This document shows, in pieces, positions 50,236 through 58,882 of a stretch of 64,000 bases of DNA; position 1 is the stretch's first letter; each line of letters starts with the position of its first letter. Source of the DNA: Trinickia soli (lineage in GTDB: Bacteria > Pseudomonadota > Gammaproteobacteria > Burkholderiales > Burkholderiaceae); assembly GCF_002879855.1 (NCBI RefSeq), contig NZ_PNYB01000007.1:124001-188000 (forward strand), in the 5' to 3' direction. The notes beneath the pieces are model-generated. The model ran no database searches. It was not told where the DNA came from and saw nothing but the letters and a program-made list of their open reading frames with translations. The position numbers were made by a program, and so were the translations under genes.

Positions 50236-51333
50236 ATGAATGCACTGGAACATCAGCTCGACTATCCGTTCGCCGACACCCTGCCCGAAGCCGGCCGCTT
50301 GTATGAAGTGTCGCCCGGCGTCTTTTGGGTCCGCATGCCGCTGCCGTTCGCGCTCGATCACATCAATTTGTGGCTGTTGCGGGACGAACTCGACGGCAGG
50401 CAGGGCTGGACGATCGTCGATTGCGGGATCGCCGACGAATCGATCAAGGCACATTGGGAGCGCATCTTCGAGCACGAGCTGGGTGGCCTGCCCGTGTTGC
50501 GAACGATAGTGACGCATTGCCACCCTGACCATCTGGGGTTGGCCGATTGGATCTGCCGGGGCGGCGCGCGCGAGCGCTGGAACGTGCGGCTGTGGATCAC
50601 GCTCGGTGAATACATGCTCGGGCGCGTGATGGCGGCCGGCGACGGTTCGAACGCGGGCGGCGAGGGCGCCGCGCGCCATTTCGCGCGGCACGGGTTGGCC
50701 GATCCGGCCTCGATCGACAAGCTGCGCAATCGACGCGACTACTACTCGAAGCTCGTGCCGTCGATGCCGTCGCAGTTTCGTCGGCTGCGCGAAGGCGACC
50801 GGGTGCGGATCGGCGCGAACGACTGGCGCATCGTGACCGGATACGGCCATTCGCCCGAGCACGCGGCGCTGCATTGCGAGGCGGCCGGTGTGCTGATTTC
50901 CGGCGACATGGTGTTGCCCCGGATCTCGACGAACGTGTCGGTGTTCGATATCGAGCCCGAGGGCAATCCGCTCGCGCTTTATCTGGAATCGCTGGGCCGC
51001 TACGAAGGCATGCCAGCCGATACGCTCGTGCTGCCCTCGCACGGCAAGCCGTTTCGCGGGCTGCAAACGCGCATCGCGCAGTTGCGCGCCCATCACGACG
51101 CGCGGCTCGCGGAAGTGCGCGAGGCATGCGCCGAGCGGCCGATGAGTGCCGCCGACATCGTCCCGTTGATGTTCAAGCGTGCGCTCGATATCCATCAGAT
51201 GACGTTCGCGATGGGTGAGGCGCTCGCCCACTTGCACCTGCTTTGGCTCGCGGGCGAGCTGGAACGTCATGAAGACGCGGACGGGGTGGTGCGGTTTGCG
51301 CTCGGCCAGGGCGCGGCGCGCGCTACCTCCTGA
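50236..51333 (+). CDS. Metallo-beta-lactamase-fold hydrolase
   Basis: 365 residues. The metal site is 'TIVTHCHPDHLGLADW' (the HxHxDH motif), followed by His in 'GYGHSPEHAALH', Asp in 'ISGDMVLP' and a late His in 'LPSHGKPF'. An N-terminal 'HINLWLL' segment and a C-terminal winged-helix-like domain of about 90 residues ('MFKRALDIHQMTFAMGEALAHLHLL') mark the subgroup of larger LACTB2/glyoxalase II-like enzymes, many of which act on thioesters. It is divergent from the LiuR-type regulator with a shared operator-like site, so an acyl-CoA thioesterase role is a reasonable guess. Confidence 0.88.
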   Translation: MNALEHQLDYPFADTLPEAGRLYEVSPGVFWVRMPLPFALDHINLWLLRDELDGRQGWTIVDCGIADESIKAHWERIFEHELGGLPVLRTIVTHCHPDHLGLADWICRGGARERWNVRLWITLGEYMLGRVMAAGDGSNAGGEGAARHFARHGLADPASIDKLRNRRDYYSKLVPSMPSQFRRLREGDRVRIGANDWRIVTGYGHSPEHAALHCEAAGVLISGDMVLPRISTNVSVFDIEPEGNPLALYLESLGRYEGMPADTLVLPSHGKPFRGLQTRIAQLRAHHDARLAEVREACAERPMSAADIVPLMFKRALDIHQMTFAMGEALAHLHLLWLAGELERHEDADGVVRFALGQGAARATS

Positions 51334-52807
51334 TCGATCGCGCTGCCTCGACGGCCGCCGCGGCATCGAGCATGCCGGCGCCGCATGGCGTATCGGCTGC
51401 CGTATTCACGCAATTGGACAGGCGCGGATAAGGTCGAGCCGAGGCCACGAGCTTCTCGCGGAGCGCCTGGGGCGAGAGCGTCGGTTCAACGGCCAGCATC
51501 AGCGCGAGCGCGGCCGACACATGCGGCGCGGCCATGCTCGTACCGTTCTTGCCGAGGTAGGTGTCTTCGCCCGGCACGGTGAGCCCTGTATTCGCGGTCG
51601 ACCAAATACCGACGCCCGGTGCGCCCACGTCGATGCGCGTCCCCGAATTGCTGAATGCCGGTTTGCTTCCGTCGGCATCGACGGCCGCCACGGCGATCGC
51701 GCCGCGGCAACTTGCCGGTTCGCCCACTTCGAAGCCGCCGTTACCGGCGGCCGCCACGACACTCGCGCCGCGTGCGAGCACATCGTCGATCGCGGCCTGC
51801 ATCGCGCGGCTGCACGGCTGCGATGTGCCCAGGCTCACGTTCACGATCCTGGCCGGATGTGGGTTGTCGGGCACGCCCGGCACCGGCAGTCCGACGGCCC
51901 AGCGCATGCCGTCGATGACGTCGCTCGCCGGTCCGCCGCATTTGCCGAGCACGCGCACCGGCAGGATCCGCGTATGCCAGAGCCCGCCGGCGCCGCCGAT
52001 CTCGTTGTTCGCGACTGCGCCGATCGTGCCTGCCACGTGCGTGCCGTGCCATGAACTGTTGCTGGTCCAGAGGTCGGTGCCGTCGCACTGCTGCGATTCT
52101 TCGGCGGTGACCCAATCGCCGGGGTCCGAGGCGTCGGCGTCGCGGCCATCGCCGTCGTTGGCATTAAACGGATGGGTGATGAAGTCGTAGCCGGGCAGCA
52201 GGTGGGCCGCGAGATCGGGGTGGGGGCGATAGCCCGTATCGGCCACGGCGATCACGACATCGTTCGACCCCGTCGTCAGATCCCAGGCCTTCTCGAAGCG
52301 GGCGGCGCCGGTTCCGTCGCGATAGGCCCACTGCTTCGCATAGAGCGGGTCCGTCGGTGCGGATTGGCGATGCAGTTGATAGTCGGGTTCGGCATATTCG
52401 ACTTCGGGCTGCGCTCGCAACCGGTCGGCGATGACGTTGGCCGTATCGTCGGTCATCGGCGCGCCCAGCATGACGACGTGGGCGGCGCCCGACATCGGGC
52501 GTGTGTCGCTGACGAGATCGACGCCGCGCCGCCGCCGCGTTTGCAACTTTTCCGCGTTTTCGTGCAGAACGCGCTCGACGACGCGCTGAGCGAGCGCCGT
52601 TCCGGCATCGTGTTCGGCGTGGACCGCGTCCGTCGATTGGGGCGTCGCGGGCGGCTTTACTTTCACGATGAACTGCGAGACGAGTTGGCGAGGCGTGGCT
52701 GCGCCGTCCGCGGCCGGCGATTGCGCAGCGTCGGCGTTGTGCATGGTCGGTGCGAGCGAGAGCAACGCGAGGGCAAGACGATTCGAAATGCATCGGGCAT
52801 GGGTCAT
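51323..52807 (-). CDS. Secreted subtilisin-family (S8) serine protease
   Basis: 494 residues. A signal peptide occupies about 1-30 ('ALALLSLAPTMHNADA'). A propeptide follows (about 40-130, 'QFIVKVKPP' to 'VEYAEPDYQ'). The catalytic triad is Asp in 'AVADTGYRPHPDLAAHLL', His in 'WHGTHVAGTIGAVANN' and Ser in 'NGTSMAAPHVSAALALM' (about residues 180, 257 and 435). No C-terminal P-domain. ATG 52807 follows GGAG, so the 17-residue upstream extension is dropped. Its last 11 bases overlap the end of the convergent metallo-hydrolase gene. Likely secreted or periplasmic. Confidence 0.94.
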   Translation of the reverse strand: MTHARCISNRLALALLSLAPTMHNADAAQSPAADGAATPRQLVSQFIVKVKPPATPQSTDAVHAEHDAGTALAQRVVERVLHENAEKLQTRRRRGVDLVSDTRPMSGAAHVVMLGAPMTDDTANVIADRLRAQPEVEYAEPDYQLHRQSAPTDPLYAKQWAYRDGTGAARFEKAWDLTTGSNDVVIAVADTGYRPHPDLAAHLLPGYDFITHPFNANDGDGRDADASDPGDWVTAEESQQCDGTDLWTSNSSWHGTHVAGTIGAVANNEIGGAGGLWHTRILPVRVLGKCGGPASDVIDGMRWAVGLPVPGVPDNPHPARIVNVSLGTSQPCSRAMQAAIDDVLARGASVVAAAGNGGFEVGEPASCRGAIAVAAVDADGSKPAFSNSGTRIDVGAPGVGIWSTANTGLTVPGEDTYLGKNGTSMAAPHVSAALALMLAVEPTLSPQALREKLVASARPYPRLSNCVNTAADTPCGAGMLDAAAAVEAARSIRR

Positions 52808-52948
52808 GAGCGCTCCTATGTGCTCGTGATGAAAGCAAATAGAAAGCTCGAAGAGCACAAATCATTCCTGACGTTAAGCGCGAACGGACGGCAGCCGGTG
52901 CCGACGCGAAAATCCGCGCCGAGGCCGACGTTGACGCGCGAGCCCTCG

Positions 52949-54217
52949 TCAGCCCATCTCCCCGGCTCGCAGCAGCAACAGCTCTCGCTCGCGCGCGTTC
53001 TGGGTCATCGACGCCGCGCGTTGGAATTCCGACCGCGCTTCGTCGTGGCGGCCAAGCTTGGCGAGAAAATCGGCGCGCACGCTCGGTAGCCAGTGATAGC
53101 GCGCCAGCGCCGGATCGGCGGCGAGCGCTTCGACGATCGCGAAGCCCGCCTGGGGGCCGAAGGCCATGCCGACAGCCACGGCGCGATTGAGCTCGACGAC
53201 CGGCGAGGGGTGGACCTGCGCAAGCGCGTCGTAAAGCGCGACGATACGCGCCCAATCCGTGTCCTCGGCGCGGTGCGCGCGCGCGTGGCAGGCCGCCAAC
53301 GCCGCTTGCAACGCATACGGACCGAGCGCGCCGCCGAGCGCCTCGGCGCGCCCGAGCGCAGCCAGCCCGCGTCGAATCAAAAGGGGATCCCAGCGCAAAC
53401 GATCCTGATCGGCGAGCAGCACCGGACGGCCGTTTGCGTCGGTGCGCGCATGAAGCCGCGACGCCTGCAGCTCCATCAGCGCGACAAGCCCATGCACTTC
53501 GCTGTCCTCGCGCGCCAGCTCAGCCAGAATGCGGCCCACGCGCAGCGCTTCATCGCAGAGCGCGGGCCGTATCCAATCGTCGCCGGCCGTCGCCGCATAG
53601 CCTTCGTTGAAAATCAAGTAAATGACTTCGAGCACCGAGGCCATGCGCGCTGCGCGCGCGGCGGCGCGCGGCACCTCGAACGGCACGCGCGCTTCTCGCA
53701 GCGTCCGCTTGGCCCGCACGATTCGCTGCGCGATCGTGGCTTCGGGCGCGAGAAACGCACGCGCGATCTCGTGCGTCGCGAGCCCGCCGAGCAAGCGCAG
53801 CGTCAGTGTCACGCGCGCATCGGTCGAGAGCACCGGATGACATGCCGTAAAAATGAGGCGCAATAGATCGTCGCCGATGTCGTCGGCGCGCGCCGCATCC
53901 AGCGCATCGACAAAATCGGGCACGACGTGCGCTTCGAGCGCATCCAAATCCCGCCCCATGGCTTCGTGCTTCTTTGCGTGAAGCGCATCCTGACGAAGCT
54001 TATCGAGCGCACGATGCTTGACCGTCGCCATCAGCCAGGCGCCGGGGTTATCGGGTACACCGTCGCGCGGCCAATGCTCGAGCGCCGCGATCAGCGCATC
54101 TTGCGCCAGCTCCTCGGCGATGCCGATGTCGCGCACGAGTCGCGCCCCATGGGCGACCACGCGCGCGGCTTCGATGCGCCAGACGGCTTCGATCGCGCGA
54201 TGGGTGGGATCAGACAT
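52949..54217 (-). CDS. ECF42-like RNA polymerase sigma factor with C-terminal TPR-like extension
   Basis: 422 residues, more than twice the size of a normal ECF sigma factor. Region 2 is 'VVAHGARLVRDIGIAEELAQDALIAALEHWPRDGVPDNPGAWL' and region 4 'LGGLATHEIARAFLAPEATIAQRIVRAKRTLR'. The next 230 residues are the helical extension typical of the ECF42 group, with 'FNEGYAATAGDDWIRPALCDEALR' and 'HPSPVVELNRAVAVGMAFG'. No anti-sigma gene is adjacent. Upstream by 3 bases is a DGPF/YCII gene, the known partner type of ECF42 factors, and a second one lies further upstream. Confidence 0.92.
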   Translation of the reverse strand: MSDPTHRAIEAVWRIEAARVVAHGARLVRDIGIAEELAQDALIAALEHWPRDGVPDNPGAWLMATVKHRALDKLRQDALHAKKHEAMGRDLDALEAHVVPDFVDALDAARADDIGDDLLRLIFTACHPVLSTDARVTLTLRLLGGLATHEIARAFLAPEATIAQRIVRAKRTLREARVPFEVPRAAARAARMASVLEVIYLIFNEGYAATAGDDWIRPALCDEALRVGRILAELAREDSEVHGLVALMELQASRLHARTDANGRPVLLADQDRLRWDPLLIRRGLAALGRAEALGGALGPYALQAALAACHARAHRAEDTDWARIVALYDALAQVHPSPVVELNRAVAVGMAFGPQAGFAIVEALAADPALARYHWLPSVRADFLAKLGRHDEARSEFQRAASMTQNARERELLLLRAGEMG

Positions 54218-54220
54218 GGC

Positions 54221-54634
54221 TCAGCGTAGCTGCGCGTCGATTTCGCGGTAGCGTTCCACGCTTTCGCTCGGCCCTAACTCGTCGAGCTCGTAAAGCCGCC
54301 GCACTTCGATTTCGCAATCGGTCGTGTCGCCGAACGGTGCGGGAAAGCGTCGCGTCCATTCCAAGGCTTCTTCACGCGAGCGCACCTGGATTAGCGTATA
54401 GCCGGCGATAAGCTCCTTCGTCTCGGCGTACGGGCCGTCGACGATCGTGCCTTTGCCGCCCGAGTAACGCACGCGCCAGCCTTCCGAACTCGGCCGCAGC
54501 CCATTCGCATCGAGCAGCACCCCTGCTTTCGCGAGTTCTTCATGGAAGACCGTCATCGCGGCCATCAGCTTTTCCTCGGGCATCGCACCCGATTCGCTTT
54601 GGGCGTTGGCCCGAATCAAGATCATGAATCGCAT
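54221..54634 (-). CDS. YCII/DGPF-domain protein
   Basis: 137 residues with the small dimeric alpha/beta YCII fold. The family motif 'TIVDGPYAETKELIAGYTLI' (a DGPF variant with Tyr) lies at about residues 63-82, and 'FMILIRANAQSESGAMPEEKL' is the conserved N-terminal strand. DGPF proteins are regularly encoded with ECF42 sigma factors and probably take part in their signalling, with unknown chemistry. Only three bases separate it from the sigma factor start, so the two are in one operon. Confidence 0.88.
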   Translation of the reverse strand: MRFMILIRANAQSESGAMPEEKLMAAMTVFHEELAKAGVLLDANGLRPSSEGWRVRYSGGKGTIVDGPYAETKELIAGYTLIQVRSREEALEWTRRFPAPFGDTTDCEIEVRRLYELDELGPSESVERYREIDAQLR

Positions 54635-54748
54635 CGTTTCGCTCCTCTAAGGTGGGTGGAGACCGCTCATCGCTCTCCTGTCTCTACGACGAACGAAACA
54701 CGCCGCGTTCGACAACGGCGCATCGAACGTCGGGGAAAACCCTCGGAG

Positions 54749-55105
54749 CTACGATTCGTAGCAGGGGGCGAGGCGCCGCACTTCGACCGTACACCACTGT
54801 GCGGCGGGGCACTCGGCGGCGATCGCGAGCGCCTCGTCTTCGCGCTCGCAATTGAGCAAGTAGAAGCCTCCTACCATTTCCTTGGCTTCCGCAAACGGCC
54901 CGTCGATGAAACGGCGTTCGCCGCCGCGCACCTCGACGCGTACGGCTTCCTCGGTGGACGCGAGCGACTGCGACGCGACGAGCAGGCCGCGCGCTTTCAA
55001 ATCGTCGCCGAAGCGGACCATCGCGTCGTAGGCGGCGTGTCCCGCCTCGAGCGTACGCTCGCTGCGCTGGCCGATCGGCTCCATGATCAACAGCAGGTAA
55101 GACAT
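54749..55105 (-). CDS. YCII/DGPF-domain protein
   Basis: 118 residues, second DGPF protein of the module, with the canonical 'FIDGPFAEAKEMVGGFYLL' motif (about residues 65-83) and N-terminal strand 'MSYLLLIMEPIGQRSE'. The C-terminus 'CTVEVRRLAPC' matches 'CEIEVRRLYEL' of its neighbour, so the two are paralogues. GGAG precedes ATG 55105; a longer frame up to 55246 is rejected. It starts the three-gene DGPF - DGPF - ECF42 run, separated by 114 bases from the next gene. Confidence 0.88.
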   Translation of the reverse strand: MSYLLLIMEPIGQRSERTLEAGHAAYDAMVRFGDDLKARGLLVASQSLASTEEAVRVEVRGGERRFIDGPFAEAKEMVGGFYLLNCEREDEALAIAAECPAAQWCTVEVRRLAPCYES

Positions 55106-55294
55106 GACGAACTCCAGGAAAAGATGCGCCAGGCGGCGCGACATTCGCCATGAAGGATAGAGCAGCCGCGTCGGCGTTGCTGCGAGGCGAGCACATAGGC
55201 GCGCCTGGCGGTGCAAGGTCACGATCGAAATCGCCGGGCAATGCAATGGGCGCGCTCGTTCGTGGTCCCGCTCGCGCCGGCGCTATTCGAACCG

Positions 55295-56062
55295 TTAGGG
55301 CGCAATCGCCTTGGCGTCGGCCTGGCGCAGTGCCGTCATATTGCCGACGAACGCATCGACGATTTGCTGCGCCAGCGCGGCGATGGCCGCATTTCGATCG
55401 GCGCGCTCGAACGAGAGCCTGGCCGGAACCACATACGGGCGCCAGTCGTCCGCTGGGATCGACCCGGCGGGCGGCGCGCCCAAGACGGCGAACGGCGTAT
55501 CGGCGCCATGTTCGAGATCGGCCACAGTGACAGACACGTCGGCGCCGGCAGCTTCTCTTTCGGTCTCGGCGGTGGCCGCATCGGACGCGGCGGCCGTGGC
55601 CTCGCTGCGCAGATGAAAGACGCCGCCGAGTAGCCATCCCGTGACGGGCGGTGGCTCGCCGGGGGCAAGATAACGTGCCGCCACACCGGCGTGATTGAGC
55701 CGCGCGACGACGGCCTGTGCGACGAGCCCCGCATCTCGGCCCGCCGCATGCGTGTGCAAGGCTGCGCGCAGATGAGCGAGCAAGCCCGAAGGTGGCGCGC
55801 CGGCCGGCACGGCGATGAAATGCGTGACGTAGACGGCTTGGGGAATCGCGACCATGGGGGTTGGGCCCTTAGGCGCTGTCGCAATCGGTGCGGCAGGCGC
55901 CGTCGTCTCGGCCGAGGGCGCGACGGTCACCTGGCTCACGACCATCGGCGCGACCGAAATCGAAGCGTTTTGCGCCGAATCGAGCGCGGCGTCTTGCGCG
56001 CAAGCTGCACTTGCCGCAACAAAAATCGTCAATGCCGCCACAGTGCGGCCGGGATTTCGCAT
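55295..56062 (-). CDS. Exported protein with DUF4410-like pattern
   Basis: 255 residues. A signal peptide ending 'AASAACAQDA' is visible. The middle has 'VVARLNHAGVAARYLAPGEPPPVTGWLLGGVFHLRSEA' and the end 'IAALAQQIVDAFVGNMTAL', which match the rhythm of DUF4410 proteins ('LNRAGI...GWLLxGxF') that are small lipoproteins or periplasmic proteins of unknown use. The lipobox is not evident. An Ala/Glu-rich linker replaces the usual basic loop near residues 155-175. Start 56062 was chosen because the signal peptide begins there. It stands alone, about 140 bases past the neighbouring gene's stop. Confidence 0.65.
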   Translation of the reverse strand: MRNPGRTVAALTIFVAASAACAQDAALDSAQNASISVAPMVVSQVTVAPSAETTAPAAPIATAPKGPTPMVAIPQAVYVTHFIAVPAGAPPSGLLAHLRAALHTHAAGRDAGLVAQAVVARLNHAGVAARYLAPGEPPPVTGWLLGGVFHLRSEATAAASDAATAETEREAAGADVSVTVADLEHGADTPFAVLGAPPAGSIPADDWRPYVVPARLSFERADRNAAIAALAQQIVDAFVGNMTALRQADAKAIAP

Positions 56063-56202
56063 GAGAGTGTTGATCCTGACGGCTGGATGCAGCGTACCGG
56101 AAAGCATCTTTTGCCTAAGACAGCAGACGACCGAGCCGCACAGCGAATCCTGGATGTTGACCATGCTGGCCCGCATCGGCGCGAAGGCGCGCAAGCGGTT
56201 CC

Positions 56203-57786
56203 TCACTCGACCGAAACATTGGCGAAGTGCTGCCGGCCGAACGCGCTGACCTTGTAGCCTGCTACGGTATTGCGCGTGATGGCGCTCGCGGTCGGATAGC
56301 CGAGCGGAATCCAGAGCGCTTGGTCGTGGATGATCTTCTGCGCCGCTTCGTAGTCTTGCGAGCGTGCAGCTTGATCGGCCGTGGCTCGGCCGTCGGCGAT
56401 CAGCTTGTCGAGCTTCGCATCGCAATAGCGGGCGAAGTTGATCCCCGATTTGACGCCGTTGCAACTGAACAGCGGCGTCAGATAGTTGTCGGGATCGCCG
56501 TTGTCGCCGGCCCAGCCCATGAACAGCATGTCGTGCTGGCCCTGCTTCGCCTGCTTGATCAGTTCGCCCCATTCGATGATTTTGACTTCGGCCTTCACGC
56601 CGATCTTGGCGAGATCGGCTTGCAGCAACTCAGCGCCGGCCTTCGGCTTGGGATTGAGCACGCTGCCTTGCGGGCGGACCCAGATCGTCGTCGAGAACCC
56701 GTTCGGATAGCCGGCTTGCGCGAGCAGCGTCTTGGCCTTGGCCGGATCGTACGGATAGGCCGCAATGGCCTTGTCGTAGCTCCACGTATTGGACGGGTAG
56801 GGATTGGTCGCCGGCGCCGCGGTGTTGTCGAAGACGACTTTCAGATACGTCGCACGATCGAACGCCATGTTGATCGCCTGCCGCACACGCTCGTCGTCGA
56901 GCGGCTTGTGTTGCGTATTGAGCGCGACGAACGCGGTCATGAACGCGGGCGTTTGCACGACGGCGAGTGCCTTGTCGCTTTTCGCTTGCGAGACATCGTC
57001 CGGTTTCGGCGAAAGCGCGATCTGACATTCGTTCGCCTTGACCTTCTGCATGCGTACCGACGGGTCGGGCGTGATCGCATAGATGAGCCGGTCGACCTTC
57101 GGCTTGGGTCCCCAGTAGGTGGGGTTGACGTCGTAACGGATCACGGCGTCTTTCGTGTAGCTTTTGAGCACGAAGGGGCCGGTGCCGATCGGCTTCGCGT
57201 TGAGCTCGGCCTGTTTACCGGCTTTGAGCAGTTGATCGGCGTATTGGGCCGAATAGATCGACGCGAAGCCCATCGTCAGCATCGGCAGAAACGTCGCGTT
57301 CGGCTCGTTCAGATCGAACTGAACCGTGTGGTCGTCGATCTTTTTGACGGCCTTGACGAGTTTGACGAGCCCCATCGATTGCGCGTGCGGGAAGCCGTTC
57401 GCCCCGGCCACCTTGTGCCATGGGTTGGTGTCGTCAAGCATCCGATCGAACGTGAAGACGACGTCGTCGGCGTCCAGCGGGCGCGTCGGCTTGAAGTAGT
57501 TGGTGCTTTGGAATGCCACATTGGGACGCAAATGGAACGTGTAGCTGAGCCCGTCGCTGCTCACTTCCCACTTCTCGGCCAGCGACGGCACGACCTTCCT
57601 GGCGGCTTCGTCATAGTCGACGAGCGTGTTGAAGATGACGTCGGCCGATGCGTTCGTCGTCACGAGCGAATTGAATTGGACGACGTCGAAGCCGTCGGGG
57701 CTCGCCTCGGTGCAAACCGTGAGCGGCTTCGCAAGCGCGAGGGCGGGCAAGACGGCGAACGTGGCGGCGAGCAGTTTGACGCGCAT
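56203..57786 (-). CDS. Periplasmic dipeptide/oligopeptide ABC transporter binding protein (DppA-like)
   Basis: 527 residues. The signal peptide is 'MRVKLLAATFAVLPALALA', and the mature chain starts 'KPLTVCTEASPDGFDVVQFNS' as in DppA. The SBP family 5 signature region is 'WEVSSDGLSYTFHLRPNVAFQ', and 'YPSNTWSYDKAIAAYPYDPAKAKTLLAQAGYPNG' is also diagnostic. 'FMGWAGDNGDPDNYLTPLFSC' marks the peptide or heme-binding cleft. ATG 57786 follows TTGGAGGA. No permease genes adjoin it, so it is either an orphan or serves a transporter elsewhere. It may also bind heme, as DppA does. Confidence 0.94.
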   Translation of the reverse strand: MRVKLLAATFAVLPALALAKPLTVCTEASPDGFDVVQFNSLVTTNASADVIFNTLVDYDEAARKVVPSLAEKWEVSSDGLSYTFHLRPNVAFQSTNYFKPTRPLDADDVVFTFDRMLDDTNPWHKVAGANGFPHAQSMGLVKLVKAVKKIDDHTVQFDLNEPNATFLPMLTMGFASIYSAQYADQLLKAGKQAELNAKPIGTGPFVLKSYTKDAVIRYDVNPTYWGPKPKVDRLIYAITPDPSVRMQKVKANECQIALSPKPDDVSQAKSDKALAVVQTPAFMTAFVALNTQHKPLDDERVRQAINMAFDRATYLKVVFDNTAAPATNPYPSNTWSYDKAIAAYPYDPAKAKTLLAQAGYPNGFSTTIWVRPQGSVLNPKPKAGAELLQADLAKIGVKAEVKIIEWGELIKQAKQGQHDMLFMGWAGDNGDPDNYLTPLFSCNGVKSGINFARYCDAKLDKLIADGRATADQAARSQDYEAAQKIIHDQALWIPLGYPTASAITRNTVAGYKVSAFGRQHFANVSVE

Positions 57787-58022
57787 GAGTCCTCCAAGTA
57801 AGACGGGGCCGCCTGAGATCGCAACGGTGGCAGGCCGGGCGGTTGAGCTTAGCGCAAGCGCATTGGATCTACAACGAGGCGGCCCGACGCGCAAGCGCCG
57901 ATCTCACGCTAAATGTTGGGATTTCTTCAACGAGGGCGAGGTGGCTACGATCAGGCATTCGAGCGTCCAAGCGTTCAAGCGTAACGCCCGGCCTCTTCTT
58001 CGATCCCCTGCGGCCCGGCCGC

Positions 58023-58841
58023 TCACCTGGCCTCGGTGGCAAGCAACCGCAGGTAATCGAGTCCCTCGATCGCGCGCGATCCGTACCAGGAGAGCATCTC
58101 GCCGTCCACGAGCTGTATGGCCTTGCCGGCGAGCCGTCCATCGGCAGCCAGTTCGACGCAATGCTTCGCGGTGAAGCGGTACGGCTCGGATGCGAGCAAG
58201 AACCGCCCCACCGTCGCGAATCCGGGCATGTCGAAGTCGAACGTCGGATAGCGGTCGGCTCCGGCGAAGCCGCCCGTGACGGCCGGCCACGTGCGCCAGT
58301 TGACGAGGCTCAGCATGGCCGAGATGTAGGTATCGCGCGCGACGGTCATCCACGGATCGCGCCAGATCACATAAAGCACCTGCTGCTCGGGCCACGATTC
58401 AGATGCGATTGCGTCGAGCCGCGAGGACAGTGCATGCGCGAGCGTCTGCGCCTGGGTCTCGCATTTGAAAATCGCGCCGATGAGCTCATAGAGCGCCAGG
58501 TTGTCGAGCGGCGTCAGCGGGTGCGTGACGATGACGTTCGGAACGAATTGGGACAGAGCGTCGATGGTCGGCTTTTCGTTTTCGTCGACGTTCACGATTA
58601 CGTGCGTCGGCGCCAGCGCGCGAACGGCATCGAGCTTGACGGCTTTCGTCCCGCCGACTTTGGGCACCGCCCGCACGGCCTCGCGGGGATGCACGCAAAA
58701 GCCGGTGCGCCCGACGATGCGATCGCCGAGTCCCAGCGCGAACAGCAGCTCGGTGATGCTCGGCACAAGCGAAACGATGCGCGCGTGCTCGCCTGCTTGA
58801 GGGTGTTCGACGCCTGCAGCATCGACTCGGGACATGGACAT
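58023..58841 (-). CDS. BtuF-like cobalamin/metal-binding protein without signal peptide
   Basis: 272 residues. It shows the Fe3+/B12 periplasmic-binding fold: 'RIVSLVPSITELLFALGLGDRIVGRTGFCVHP' at the N-terminus, the backbone helix 'PTIDALSQFVPNVIVTHPLTPLDNLALYELIG' and 'FLLASEPYRFTAKHCVELAA' near the end. But the N-terminus 'MSMSRVDAAGVEHPQAG' has no hydrophobic signal, so the protein is probably cytoplasmic. Cytosolic BtuF homologues are common in Burkholderia and unexplained; a B12-related or iron-linked role is possible. No transport genes adjoin. Confidence 0.82.
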   Translation of the reverse strand: MSMSRVDAAGVEHPQAGEHARIVSLVPSITELLFALGLGDRIVGRTGFCVHPREAVRAVPKVGGTKAVKLDAVRALAPTHVIVNVDENEKPTIDALSQFVPNVIVTHPLTPLDNLALYELIGAIFKCETQAQTLAHALSSRLDAIASESWPEQQVLYVIWRDPWMTVARDTYISAMLSLVNWRTWPAVTGGFAGADRYPTFDFDMPGFATVGRFLLASEPYRFTAKHCVELAADGRLAGKAIQLVDGEMLSWYGSRAIEGLDYLRLLATEAR

Positions 58842-58882
58842 GATCGGTATTTCGGCGCGGCAAGGAACGGTTCGATCAGCCG

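Noticed and set aside
56227-57801. 524-codon plus-strand frame opposite the DppA-like gene
   Set aside because: Shadow; Arg/Asp-rich composition typical of antisense to G+C-rich genes.
57787-58022. Cobalamin riboswitch near the BtuF-like gene or icmF
   Set aside because: No B12-box-like conserved segment (GCCACTG) is visible upstream of either gene, and the gap before the BtuF-like gene on its own strand is too short.
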